A DNA stretch of 10,967 bases from Methylomonas sp. (GCA_026989715.1 JALSIU010000300.1:1-10967), one strand, 5' to 3'; positions 1 through 8,475 are shown, numbered from the stretch's first letter. Notes: generated from the sequence alone by a model not told the origin. A program made the numbers and translations.

Positions 1-1923
1 GACCGCATCCATACCAGCATGGCGGACTTTAAGCAATGCTCAAAGTGTCAGGCTGAATATGATAATCCTGCCAATCGTCGCTTTCATGCACAACCGAATG
101 CCTGCCCCGACTGCGGCCCAAAGCTATGGCTAGAACCCCCTATTTCGCCGAATACGGACATGGATATATTGGCGCAAGCACAACAACTGTTACAACAAGG
201 TTCTATTCTCGCCATCAAAGGCATTGGCGGCTTTCACCTTGCCTGTGATGCCCACAACCATCAAGCGGTTGCACGCCTGCGTGCCAATAAACAACGCGAT
301 GCCAAACCGTTTGCATTAATGGCCGCTAACCTCGATATTATTCGTCAATACTGCATACTAAACCCTGCCGAAATCGCCTTACTGCAATCACCGGCTGCCC
401 CCATCGTTTTGCTGGCACGTCAAGCAAGCTGTCAACTGCCTGAGTCAATCGCCCCCAATCAGAATACTTTAGGGCTTATGCTCCCTTATACGCCATTGCA
501 TCATTTATTATTACAAGGCTTTCCTTACCCTATCGTCATGACCTCAGCCAACCTAAGCAATCAGCCGCAATGTATTGATAATGCCGAGGCACGTACGCAA
601 CTTGAAGGGCTGGCCGATTTTTATTTAATGCACGACCGTGCCATTTTGCAACGGCTGGATGATTCGGTAGTACGCATAATCAAGCAACGCAAACAAACGC
701 TACGCCGTGCCCGAGGTTATGCCCCGCTCGCGCTGAGTTTACCTGATGGATTTAAGCACCCGCAAACCGTGCTGGCATTCGGCGGTGAACTTAAAAATAC
801 TTTTTGCCTGATTAAAAACGCCCAAGCTATCCTATCGCAACATATCGGCGATTTGGAAAATATAAACACCTTGCTGGATTATGAAAAAAATTTGGCACTG
901 TACTCACATTTGTTCAACCATCAACCCAGCCTACTTGCGGTGGATGCACACCCCGACTATCTTTCGAGTCAACTTGGACGAGAAACAGCAGAATATAAGG
1001 CATTACCCCTTATCAATGTCCCTCATCATCACGCCCATCTTGCCGCGTGTCTTGCTGACAATGCTTGGCCTTTAGAGGGAAGCCAAGTACTAGGCATTGT
1101 TTTAGATGGATTGGGAATGGGACAAGATGGCACGCTTTGGGGCGGGGAGTTTTTACTCGCCGATTACCATTCATGTGAACGCCTAGCAAGTTTTAAAGCA
1201 GTGGCTCTTATCGGTGCGGCGCAAGCCATGCGAGAGCCTTGGCGTAATAGCTACGCGCATTTACTAGCTGCTTTTTCTTGGCAACAATTACAAGCAGACT
1301 ATCAGGGCTTGGAGCTATTACAATTTTTTGAGCAAAAACCTATTGCCACCCTTAATGCTATGCTTAACAAACAAATCAATTCACCACTGGCTTCATCTTG
1401 TGGCCGACTCTTTGATGCCGTTGCTGCCGCCATTGGTCTCTGCCGTGAAAAAAATCACTATGAAGGACAAGCCGCTATTGAGCTAGAAGCCTTACTCACC
1501 CCTGAACACTTATGGGCAGAAAAAGAGCATGCTTATCACTTTCATATTGACCATGCCAAGCCTAAGCTTATTCCCCGATTAGATCCACAGCCCATGTGGC
1601 AAGCCTTATTAAACGATTTACAAAGCCGCCAAACACAAGCTGTGATAGCGGCTCGCTTTCATTTAGGCTTAGCAAATGGCCTGGTACAGATGGTGAATTA
1701 CCTTAACCATCACCATCCCCAATATAGTATTAAAACCATCGCCTTATCCGGCGGCGTGTTCCAAAATCGTCAGCTTTTTGAGTTAGTCAGCCAAGAACTC
1801 GAAGCGGCGCACTATACCGTACTTTGTCATCACGAAATTCCTGCTAACGATGGCGGACTGGCCTTAGGTCAAGCAGTCATCGCATTAGCCCAAACCCTCA
1901 AGGAGAAACCATTATGTGCTTAG
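1..1923 (+). CDS. hypF: Carbamoyltransferase HypF, 5'-truncated by window edge
   Basis: HypF uses ATP and carbamoyl phosphate to make a carbamoyl adenylate and passes the carbamoyl group to the C-terminal cysteine of HypE, the first step in making the CN ligands of [NiFe]-hydrogenase. The frame is open from base 1, and the first residues (DRIHTSMADF) already match the inside of the protein, so the ATG at 19 is internal. Missing upstream are the acylphosphatase domain and the first CxxC pair region, roughly 130-150 residues of a family that is about 750 long. Counting codons from base 1, the second zinc finger has Cys13, Cys16, Cys35 and Cys38. The YrdC-like domain follows with KGIGGFHLACDA (codons 73-84) and a KPFALM motif. 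The Kae1-like domain has the metal-binding HHHAH motif near codon 342, then SCGRLFDAVAAA, LSGGVFQN and NDGGLALGQ near the C-terminus. It overlaps hypC by 10 bases. Family assignment is very secure. Confidence 0.97.
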   Translation, partial: DRIHTSMADFKQCSKCQAEYDNPANRRFHAQPNACPDCGPKLWLEPPISPNTDMDILAQAQQLLQQGSILAIKGIGGFHLACDAHNHQAVARLRANKQRDAKPFALMAANLDIIRQYCILNPAEIALLQSPAAPIVLLARQASCQLPESIAPNQNTLGLMLPYTPLHHLLLQGFPYPIVMTSANLSNQPQCIDNAEARTQLEGLADFYLMHDRAILQRLDDSVVRIIKQRKQTLRRARGYAPLALSLPDGFKHPQTVLAFGGELKNTFCLIKNAQAILSQHIGDLENINTLLDYEKNLALYSHLFNHQPSLLAVDAHPDYLSSQLGRETAEYKALPLINVPHHHAHLAACLADNAWPLEGSQVLGIVLDGLGMGQDGTLWGGEFLLADYHSCERLASFKAVALIGAAQAMREPWRNSYAHLLAAFSWQQLQADYQGLELLQFFEQKPIATLNAMLNKQINSPLASSCGRLFDAVAAAIGLCREKNHYEGQAAIELEALLTPEHLWAEKEHAYHFHIDHAKPKLIPRLDPQPMWQALLNDLQSRQTQAVIAARFHLGLANGLVQMVNYLNHHHPQYSIKTIALSGGVFQNRQLFELVSQELEAAHYTVLCHHEIPANDGGLALGQAVIALAQTLKEKPLCA

Positions 1924-2204
1924 GCATCCCTGGTCAAATTATCGACATTATTGACCCTAACCAGCAACTTGCAACTGTTAATGTCGCAGGCGTTAAACGT
2001 CCGGTGAATATCGCCTGCATCATTGATGAAGCACACCCACCCGAGGCATGCATTAACGACTGGGTGCTAGTGCATGTGGGCTTTGCCATGAGTCGCATTG
2101 ATCCGGACGAGGCACAAAAAACACTAGCATTACTCAATGAACTCGGCGAAGTACAACAAGAAATTGATGCGATGCAAGATAGCCAAACAACACTGAGCTC
2201 TTGA
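1914..2204 (+). CDS. hypC: Hydrogenase maturation chaperone HypC/HybG family
   Basis: This small chaperone partners HypD as the scaffold on which the Fe(CN)2CO group is built, then delivers it to the hydrogenase large-subunit precursor. The 96-residue protein starts with the invariant MCLGIP; Cys2 is the iron-binding and client-binding residue and becomes N-terminal after methionine removal. The conserved block DWVLVHVGFAMS (residues 49-60) includes His54. Length is close to the E. coli protein (about 90). The start is fixed by the MCLGIP motif and by an AGGAG ribosome binding site at 1901-1905, eight bases upstream and inside the end of hypF, so translation is coupled. HypC and HybG cannot be told apart without knowing the client hydrogenase. 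Confidence 0.96.
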   Translation: MCLGIPGQIIDIIDPNQQLATVNVAGVKRPVNIACIIDEAHPPEACINDWVLVHVGFAMSRIDPDEAQKTLALLNELGEVQQEIDAMQDSQTTLSS

Positions 2205-2206
2205 AT

Positions 2207-2905
2207 ATGTCACAAGATAAATCGCCTTTACAAGCACTTTATCCTTTTTTGCATGCTGAAAAAAAGAATGCCGTCAGTGAAAACAGCGCATTACTTGAAT
2301 CAATACAGCAAAAAGCACAACATTCGATTGAGGTAAAACAGGCTTTTTTTGCCCAAAATGCCGCGTTATTAGTTGATGCAGCGCAGGCCATTGCCGAGGT
2401 ATATCGTCAGCAAGGGCGGCTTTTTACCATGGGCAATGGGGGGTCTAGTTGTGATGCTGCACATTTGGCCGTGGAATTTCAGCACCCTGTCACCACAGGG
2501 AGACCGGCATTACCCGCGATTAATCTGTGTATGGATACCGCCATGATGTCTGCGGTAAGTAATGATATTGGCGTGCAATACGTCTTTTCTCGTCAAATCA
2601 ATGCCCACTGTCGCACAGGCGATGCACTGGTTGCTTTTTCCACCAGTGGCAACTCCGCAAACTTAATACAGGGTTTACGCAAAGCGCGCGAACGTAACAT
2701 GATCACACTGGGTTTTGTCGGCGGTGATGGCGGCGAAATGAAAAGCAGTGGTTTACTGGACTATTGCTTGCTCGTTACCACCGATTCTATTCACCGTGTG
2801 CAAGAAGTACATGTCACCTGCTACCATATTCTCTGGGATTTAGTACATACTTTACTAGCAGACCAACGTGGTTTTCTGAGCCCTAAACAGGAAAAAAATG
2901 AATGA
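2207..2905 (+). CDS. SIS-domain sugar-phosphate isomerase, GmhA-like, within hyp operon
   Basis: This 232-residue protein has one SIS (sugar isomerase) domain most like sedoheptulose-7-phosphate isomerase GmhA. Visible motifs are GNGGSSCDAAH (76-86), the phosphate-binding STSGNS (145-150), a GGDGG turn (172-176) and QEVHVTCYH (199-207). By alignment from memory with E. coli GmhA (metal/catalytic H61, E65, Q172, H180), the equivalents here are His86, Glu90, Gln199 and His207, all present, so it looks like an active metal-dependent isomerase rather than a DiaA-type binding protein. It has an extra N-terminal helical stretch of about 30 residues compared with GmhA (192 aa). The ATG at 2207 was chosen; a TTG at 2201 overlapping the hypC stop would add two residues. 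Its stop overlaps hypD by 4 bases. Its place between hypC and hypD implies co-expression with hydrogenase maturation, but substrate and role are unknown. It could be a heptose enzyme carried along by chance. Confidence 0.88.
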   Translation: MSQDKSPLQALYPFLHAEKKNAVSENSALLESIQQKAQHSIEVKQAFFAQNAALLVDAAQAIAEVYRQQGRLFTMGNGGSSCDAAHLAVEFQHPVTTGRPALPAINLCMDTAMMSAVSNDIGVQYVFSRQINAHCRTGDALVAFSTSGNSANLIQGLRKARERNMITLGFVGGDGGEMKSSGLLDYCLLVTTDSIHRVQEVHVTCYHILWDLVHTLLADQRGFLSPKQEKNE

Positions 2906-4047
2906 AATATGTTGATGAATTCCGTGACCCGGAAAAAGCCAAAGCACTGATAGCAGAAATAAATGCGTTAAAGACACAAATCCCGCAACTGGCATCTAGA
3001 CCGTTACAGCTTATGGAATTTTGTGGTGGACATACGCACACTATTTTCCGCTACGGCATAGAACCGATGCTACCTGACTGGATCGAATTAATTCACGGCC
3101 CCGGTTGCCCTGTTTGTGTATTACCTATGGGGAGAGTTGATGACTGTGTGGCACTGGCAGAACGGCCTGATGTTATTTTTACCACCTTTGGCGATGCCAT
3201 GCGCGTGCCCGGCTCAAAAAAAAGTCTCTTACAAGCAAAAGCGGACGGGGCTGATATCCGTATGGTCTACTCCCCTTTAGATGCACTGGCATTAGCCCAT
3301 AAAAACCCAGATCGGCAAATTATTTTTTTTGCACTCGGTTTTGAAACGACAATGCCTAGCACCGCATTAACGGTACTACAAGCGGCTGCACAAGGTGTGC
3401 AAAATTTTTCTTTATTTTGCAACCATATTACCACCGTGCCGACCATCAAAGCCATTCTGGACTCACCTGATATGCAAATTGATGGTTTTTTAGCGCCAGG
3501 GCATGTCAGTATGGTCGTCGGTGAACAACCTTTCCATTTTATTACCGAACATTACGCCAAGCCCCTTGTGATTGCCGGCTTTGAACCGCTCGATATTCTG
3601 CAATCCATCTGGATGCTGGTCAAACAAATCGCTAGCCGTCGCTGTTTAGTCGAAAATCAATATGCCCGTATCGTCCCACCCGCAGGAAATATGCCAGCCT
3701 TAAATGCAATAGAAAAAGTATTTACAATACGTGAATTCTTTGAGTGGCGCGGTCTTGGCTCGATTGATCACTCGGGTGTCAAAATGCGGGAAAACTATGC
3801 CGATTATGATGCAGAAATAAAATTTAACCTCCCTAATTTAAAAATTGCCGATCCTAAATCCTGCCAATGTGGTGAAGTTTTAAAAGGCGTTATCCGGCCG
3901 TGGGAATGCAAAGTATTCGGGACACAATGTCAGCCTGAAACACCGATGGGGGCATTGATGGTCTCTACCGAAGGAGCTTGTGCCGCCTATTATAACTTTG
4001 GTGATTTAGATGAATTATTACAAAAAAGAGAGACCCTGAGTGTATGA
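2902..4047 (+). CDS. hypD: Hydrogenase maturation iron-sulfur protein HypD
   Basis: HypD forms a complex with HypC that holds the iron on which two CN and one CO ligand are assembled; HypE delivers the cyanide. The 381-residue protein matches the family length. Its signatures are FCGGHT with Cys41, GPGCPVCV with the redox pair Cys69/Cys72, and a C-terminal cysteine cluster (Cys321, 323, 336, 343, 360) that supplies the ligands of the [4Fe-4S] cluster. A highly conserved FALGFETTMPSTA block lies in the middle. The ATG lies in an ATGA overlap with the SIS gene, with AGGA at 2889-2892 as the ribosome binding site, and the gene ends in another ATGA overlap with hypE. All expected cysteines are present, so it should be functional. 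Confidence 0.97.
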   Translation: MKYVDEFRDPEKAKALIAEINALKTQIPQLASRPLQLMEFCGGHTHTIFRYGIEPMLPDWIELIHGPGCPVCVLPMGRVDDCVALAERPDVIFTTFGDAMRVPGSKKSLLQAKADGADIRMVYSPLDALALAHKNPDRQIIFFALGFETTMPSTALTVLQAAAQGVQNFSLFCNHITTVPTIKAILDSPDMQIDGFLAPGHVSMVVGEQPFHFITEHYAKPLVIAGFEPLDILQSIWMLVKQIASRRCLVENQYARIVPPAGNMPALNAIEKVFTIREFFEWRGLGSIDHSGVKMRENYADYDAEIKFNLPNLKIADPKSCQCGEVLKGVIRPWECKVFGTQCQPETPMGALMVSTEGACAAYYNFGDLDELLQKRETLSV

Positions 4048-5114
4048 ACGATTCAGCTAAACTAAAACTTCGTCAACGTAGCGGCAAATGTCATGCTGAG
4101 ACTATCACCATGGCACATGGTAGTGGTGGTAAAGCAATGCGTGACCTAATAGACGATGTCTTTGTCAGTGCGTTTGATAATCACGAGCTTAACAAACTCG
4201 AAGACCAAGCATGCTTTGATTTAAGCACACTGAACGCTTTAGGTCATCGTCTCGCACTGACGACCGATTCCTACGTTGTTGACCCTTTATTTTTTCCAGG
4301 GGGCGATATCGGTAAATTAGCCATCACCGGTACCGTCAACGATTTAGCCGTCGGCGGAGCGCAGCCCTTATATTTAACCTGCGGCATGATTATCGAAGAA
4401 GGTTTACCCGTAGATACCTTGCGTACCATTGCTGCCTCGATGCGTCAAACTGCGGATTTAGCCGGTGTTAAAATTGTCACGGGCGATACTAAAGTGGTTC
4501 CGCGGGGGGCTGCTGATAAATTATTTATCAATACGGCAGGCATCGGCGTGATTCCCACAGGGATTAATATTGCCGCAAATCGTGCTCAAGTAGGTGATGT
4601 GATTGTAATCAATGGTTATATTGGTGACCATGGTGCCGCCATTGTCGATGCCAGAGGTGATATGGCATTACAAAACAGCATCGAAACCGATTGCCAGCCG
4701 TTAAACTCACTCATTGCCGCCATGCTAAAAGTCTGTCCGGATATTCATTGTATGCGCGATGCGACACGCGGGGGAATTGCCACAGTGCTCAACGAATTTG
4801 CACACAGTAGTCAGGTTGGCATTCGGCTTAAAGAAACCGCACTTCCCATACGTGATGAAGTCCGTGGCATGTGCGAAATTCTAGGATTAGACCCCTTGTA
4901 CCTGGCCAATGAAGGGAAGGTTGTAGCCATTATTCCTGCACAAGCGGCTGAGCAAGTATTAAACGTCATGCGCGCTCACCCCGATGGTCGTCATAGTGCC
5001 ATCATTGCCGAAGTCACAGAAAAACCGGTGGCACGGGTAATTATGGCAACACTCTTTGGCGGCGAACGCGTTGTGGATATGCTGGTTGGCGAACAATTAC
5101 CAAGAATTTGCTAA
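4044..5114 (+). CDS. hypE: Carbamoyl dehydratase HypE
   Basis: HypE receives the carbamoyl group from HypF on its C-terminal cysteine as a thiocarboxamide, dehydrates it with ATP to a thiocyanate, and gives the cyanide to the HypC-HypD iron. The 356-residue protein belongs to the PurM/AIRS ATP-binding fold. It shows MAHGSGGKAMRDLIDDVF near the start, TTDSYVVDPLFFPGGDIGKL (the nucleotide-binding region) and RDATRGGIATVLNEFA. It ends in the diagnostic PRIC, with Cys356 as the last residue, so the acceptor site is intact. It overlaps hypD by 4 bases. A 51-base gap with no terminator-like structure separates it from the nickel permease, so the two are probably on one transcript. Confidence 0.97.
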   Translation: MNDSAKLKLRQRSGKCHAETITMAHGSGGKAMRDLIDDVFVSAFDNHELNKLEDQACFDLSTLNALGHRLALTTDSYVVDPLFFPGGDIGKLAITGTVNDLAVGGAQPLYLTCGMIIEEGLPVDTLRTIAASMRQTADLAGVKIVTGDTKVVPRGAADKLFINTAGIGVIPTGINIAANRAQVGDVIVINGYIGDHGAAIVDARGDMALQNSIETDCQPLNSLIAAMLKVCPDIHCMRDATRGGIATVLNEFAHSSQVGIRLKETALPIRDEVRGMCEILGLDPLYLANEGKVVAIIPAQAAEQVLNVMRAHPDGRHSAIIAEVTEKPVARVIMATLFGGERVVDMLVGEQLPRIC

Positions 5115-5165
5115 AAATGCCGTTAACCCTTCAACTCTTAAGCAAATAAACAATAGGAAAATTTC

Positions 5166-5855
5166 ATGTTCAGTATCTTATCATTAGGCTTTTTAATTGG
5201 CATGCGGCACGCTTTGGAGGCCGACCATGTTGCTGCTGTGGCATCACTTGCCAGCAAAACCACATCTCTACGTAGTGCCATCAAACAGGGTGCGGTCTGG
5301 GGACTAGGACATACCCTGACATTATTTGCCTTTAGTTCCATTATTATTTTAAGCGAAAGCGTCATTCCCGAAAATCTGGTCATGGGACTCGAATCTATTG
5401 TCGGGGTCATGCTGGTCGTGCTTGGAATTGATGTTATCCACAAACTAATACGCGATAAAATACATTTTCACAGTCATCAGCATGGTGAAAAAGTACACTT
5501 TCATGCGCATAAACATACTGCCAAACAAGCACACGACTCGCTTGCGCATCAACATGAACACCCTGCAGGCTTTCCATTAAAAGCACTGTTTGTCGGCCTT
5601 ATGCATGGTATGGCAGGCTCGGCTGCACTAATTATACTGACCTTGCACTCAGTAGATTCTGTGATGACGGGCATGTTGTATATTTTAATGTTTGGTATCG
5701 GTTCAATCATCGGCATGGCCGCCCTTTCTTGCATGATTGCCATTCCCTTAAAACACTCAGCCAAAGGACTCACGCGTTTGCACACGAGTTTACAATCCGT
5801 TATTGGCCTCGTGACCATTGTCATCGGCACACGCTTGATTTTTGGGATGCTTTGA
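5166..5855 (+). CDS. Nickel (or cobalt) permease, NiCoT/UreH-like, His-rich loop
   Basis: This 229-residue inner-membrane protein probably imports Ni2+ for the hydrogenase. Its first helix carries RHALEADH, matching the H-x4-D-H metal signature of NiCoT permeases (His15, Asp20, His21). Hydrophobic segments at about 3-28, 42-62, 70-92, 139-160, 168-193 and 206-228 give roughly six membrane helices, in line with the short UreH-like branch rather than the eight-helix HoxN/NixA type. The central loop, residues 100-132, contains 12 histidines in HxH patterns, probably a metal-binding store or sensor. A second conserved histidine motif, LMHGMAGSAA (145-154), starts the second half. The ribosome binding site AGGA is at 5155-5158. 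Position right behind hypE supports nickel over cobalt, but that is inference. The metal cannot be read from sequence alone. Confidence 0.85.
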   Translation: MFSILSLGFLIGMRHALEADHVAAVASLASKTTSLRSAIKQGAVWGLGHTLTLFAFSSIIILSESVIPENLVMGLESIVGVMLVVLGIDVIHKLIRDKIHFHSHQHGEKVHFHAHKHTAKQAHDSLAHQHEHPAGFPLKALFVGLMHGMAGSAALIILTLHSVDSVMTGMLYILMFGIGSIIGMAALSCMIAIPLKHSAKGLTRLHTSLQSVIGLVTIVIGTRLIFGML

Positions 5856-5891
5856 CATTAAAATTTCTCAAAACAAAAGCCGGCATTTGTA

Positions 5892-5919
5892 TTTAGAAAA
5901 ATATTCATGCTATTATAAT
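5892..5919 (+). promoter_or_regulatory. Sigma-70 promoter for infA
   Basis: A perfect TATAAT -10 box lies at 5914-5919, with TTTAGA (4 of 6 match to TTGACA) at 5892-5897 and a 16-base spacer. The start of transcription would be near 5926, leaving a leader of about 24 bases before infA. This separates infA from the hyp operon ending at 5855. It is a prediction from consensus only. Confidence 0.6.
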
Positions 5920-5949
5920 GAGATTTTTTAGATTATTTAAACGAGACAC

Positions 5950-6168
5950 ATGGCAAAAGAAGACCAAATTGAAATGGATGGCACCATCATCGAAACTCTC
6001 CCTAACACAATGTTTAGGGTTGAATTAGAAAATGGACATGTCATCACCGCACATATTTCCGGAAAAATGCGCAAACATTACATTCGTATCTTAACGGGAG
6101 ATAAAGTAAAAGTTGAAATGACCCCTTACGATTTAACGAAAGGGCGTATTACATTCCGTATGCGTTAA
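5950..6168 (+). CDS. infA: Translation initiation factor IF-1
   Basis: IF-1 binds the ribosomal A site on the 30S subunit and works with IF-2 and IF-3 in start-codon selection. The 72-residue protein is a single S1-like OB fold and is almost the same as the E. coli protein, with ETLPNTMFRVELENGH, AHISGKMRK and YIRILTGDKVKVE in order. The exact family length and the MAKED start fix the boundaries. It converges on clpA, the same neighbour and orientation as in E. coli, but there is no tRNA-Ser gene between them here, and the hyp operon lies upstream. Its stop codon is inside the left arm of a stem-loop. Confidence 0.99.
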   Translation: MAKEDQIEMDGTIIETLPNTMFRVELENGHVITAHISGKMRKHYIRILTGDKVKVEMTPYDLTKGRITFRMR

Positions 6169-6185
6169 GCACATGCTTAACGCAT
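6160..6185. terminator. Stem-loop between convergent infA and clpA
   Basis: A perfect 11-bp inverted repeat, ATGCGTTAAGC (6160-6170) and its reverse complement (6175-6185), is separated by a 4-base loop. The left arm contains the infA TAA (6166-6168). It is placed where a terminator shared by infA and clpA would be, and its symmetry would let it work in both directions. There is no run of T after it on either strand, so it is not a standard intrinsic terminator; it may instead be a 3'-end stabiliser or a weak terminator. Confidence 0.45.
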
Positions 6186-6207
6186 CGTATGAGAAAAGGA
6201 AGGCTCA

Positions 6208-8469
6208 TTATTCTTTTTCAGAAACACTCAGTTGTTTACTGGTTATCGTAAACTCAAGCTGACCCTCTTGCACAAGCACATGCACATGTCCTCCTTGAGA
6301 CAGCTTGCCAAATAATAAATCATTGGCTAACGGTTTTTTGATTTTATCCTGAATCAATCGCGCCATCGGCCTTGCCCCCATCTTAGGATCGCAGCCATGC
6401 TCTGCCAACCAGAGTCTGGCTTCTGCATCTAGGCTAAACGTAACATTTTTCTCTAGTAACAGCGTTTCGAGTTCAAAAATAAACTTATCGACTACAAAGC
6501 CAACAACCGAAATATCCAAAGGGCTAAACTGAATAATAGCGTCTAAACGATTCCTAAATTCCGGTGAAAATGATTTTTCGACAACACGCATACTATCACT
6601 AGAGTGCTCCTGCTGGGTAAAACCAATCGAAGCCCGACTACCCTCTTCTGCACCTGCATTGGTCGTCATCACCAAAATAATATTTCTAAAATCCGCTTTA
6701 CGGCCATTATTATCCGTCAAGGTGCCATGATCCATCACCTGTAACAACAAATTAAACACATCAGGGTGCGCTTTTTCGACCTCATCTAATAATAAAACCG
6801 CATGTGGATGCTTATTAACTTGCTCCGTTAACAAGCCCCCTTGATCATAACCCACATATCCAGGTGGCGCACCAATCAGACGAGATACCGTATGCCTTTC
6901 CATATATTCCGACATATCAAAACGAATCAGTTCAACATCCAGCAATTTAGCCAGTTGCCTAGTAACTTCCGTTTTACCAACTCCGGTAGGCCCTGCAAAT
7001 AAAAAGGCACCAATTGTTTTTGAAGCATCACGCAACCCCGCCCTTGACAAAGTAATCGCCGAGGATAATACCGAAATAGCCTCGTCTTGACCAAATACCA
7101 ACATCTTTAGGTTTTTCTCAAGATTTTTTAATTTATCTTGATCATTAGTCGAGACCGATTTTGCAGGTATCCTTGCAATTTTGGCAACAATTTCCTCAAT
7201 TTCATGGGCATCAATTAAATTATTGCGTTCTTCATTAGGCAATAGACGTTGCCGAGCACCTGCTTCATCAATAACATCAATGGCTTTATCAGGCAAAAAA
7301 CGATCCGTAATATGTCGCGCTGATAACTCTGCCGCTACCCGTAAACTTTCTACGCTATATTTAAGGTCATGATGCTCTTCAAAGCGACTTTTCAAACCTT
7401 TTAAAATCTGAAAGGTCTCATCAACCGTCGGTTCAATCACATCCACTTTCTGGAAACGCCTCGCCAAAGCATGATCTTTTTCAAAAATACCACGATATTC
7501 TTGGTAAGTTGTAGAACCAATACAACGCAATGCACCGGAAGCTAATGCCGGTTTCAGTAAATTAGAGGCATCCATAACCCCACCAGATGCCGAACCTGCA
7601 CCAATAATGGTATGAATTTCATCTATAAATAAAATAGCATTTTCTTCTTTTTGCAATTGCCCCATTAAGGCTTTCAAACGCTTTTCAAAATCCCCTCGAT
7701 ATTTAGTGCCAGCCACTAAAGACCCTAAGTCTAAGGAATACACCACACAGCCATGTAAAATTTCCGGAATATCTTCTTCCACAATTTTTTTGGCCAAGCC
7801 TTCAGCAATAGCCGTTTTCCCAACACCTGCCTCACCAACCAACAAGGGGTTATTTTTACGCCGCCGACATAATACCTGCACGGTACGTTCCAACTCCTGA
7901 GTACGCCCAATAAGGGGGTCAATTTTTCCTGCCAGTGCCTCTTTATTCAAATTAACGGCATATTTATCTAATGGACTTTCAACCGCTTCCGCACCCGCCG
8001 CCCCTACATTTTCTTTAGATTCACGAGCACCTTCTTCAGCACGCGATAGACCATGCGATAAATAGTTCACCACATCAAAACGCTGAATATCTTGTTTGTT
8101 TAACAAGTAAACGGCATGCGAGTCTTGCTCACTAAATAGTGCAACCAATAAATTAGCACCATCCACCTCTTTTTTATCCGAGGCCTGCACATGAAATACC
8201 GCTCTTTGCAAAACACGCTGAAAACCTAAAGTAGGCTGTGTTTCCCGGCGCGCCGTATCAGAGAGCAAACTAATCGTTTCATCAATATATTGAGTTAATT
8301 CGCCTCGTAAAACATTAATATCACACTCACAAATTGTTAGCACTTGTACTGCGGTTGCATTATCTAATAATGCCAATAACAGATGCTCTACCGTAATAAA
8401 TTCATGCCGTTTTTCATGCGCTGAAACAAATGCCAAATTTAATGTTACTTCCAAATCTTTACTCAACAT
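6208..8469 (-). CDS. clpA: ATP-dependent Clp protease ATP-binding subunit ClpA
   Basis: ClpA is the AAA+ unfoldase that feeds substrates into ClpP; with ClpS it degrades N-degron proteins. Numbered from the chosen start, the 753-residue protein has the N domain (1 to about 145), then D1 with Walker A GEAGVGKT (212-219), pore loop KYRG (256-259) and Walker B ILFIDEIH (279-286). D2 has Walker A GPTGVGKT (493-500), pore loop GYVG and Walker B VLLLDEVEK (558-566). An IGF tripeptide (615-617), the loop that docks on ClpP, shows it is ClpP-linked rather than ClpB-like. E. coli ClpA is 758 residues. The frame is open to 8499, but the start at 8469 (MLSKDLEVTLNLAF) matches the family N-terminus and has a strong AGGAG six bases upstream. 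It lies 10 bases after clpS, so the two form an operon. Confidence 0.97.
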   Translation of the reverse strand: MLSKDLEVTLNLAFVSAHEKRHEFITVEHLLLALLDNATAVQVLTICECDINVLRGELTQYIDETISLLSDTARRETQPTLGFQRVLQRAVFHVQASDKKEVDGANLLVALFSEQDSHAVYLLNKQDIQRFDVVNYLSHGLSRAEEGARESKENVGAAGAEAVESPLDKYAVNLNKEALAGKIDPLIGRTQELERTVQVLCRRRKNNPLLVGEAGVGKTAIAEGLAKKIVEEDIPEILHGCVVYSLDLGSLVAGTKYRGDFEKRLKALMGQLQKEENAILFIDEIHTIIGAGSASGGVMDASNLLKPALASGALRCIGSTTYQEYRGIFEKDHALARRFQKVDVIEPTVDETFQILKGLKSRFEEHHDLKYSVESLRVAAELSARHITDRFLPDKAIDVIDEAGARQRLLPNEERNNLIDAHEIEEIVAKIARIPAKSVSTNDQDKLKNLEKNLKMLVFGQDEAISVLSSAITLSRAGLRDASKTIGAFLFAGPTGVGKTEVTRQLAKLLDVELIRFDMSEYMERHTVSRLIGAPPGYVGYDQGGLLTEQVNKHPHAVLLLDEVEKAHPDVFNLLLQVMDHGTLTDNNGRKADFRNIILVMTTNAGAEEGSRASIGFTQQEHSSDSMRVVEKSFSPEFRNRLDAIIQFSPLDISVVGFVVDKFIFELETLLLEKNVTFSLDAEARLWLAEHGCDPKMGARPMARLIQDKIKKPLANDLLFGKLSQGGHVHVLVQEGQLEFTITSKQLSVSEKE

Positions 8470-8475
8470 ACAAAG

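Noticed and set aside
19..21. ATG at 19 as the real hypF start
   Set aside because: The frame is open to base 1, the preceding codons match HypF, and the protein would lack the acylphosphatase domain and first zinc finger.
2201..2206. TTG start for the SIS gene
   Set aside because: The ATG six bases later is better placed relative to the upstream GAG and is a stronger start codon. The difference is only two residues.
5138..5443. Minus-strand 101-residue open frame opposite the nickel permease
   Set aside because: It lies opposite a clear membrane protein gene, has no recognisable motif, and its composition is that of a reverse-frame shadow.
6169..6207. tRNA gene between infA and clpA, as in E. 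coli
   Set aside because: Only 39 bases separate the stop codons, too few for a tRNA.
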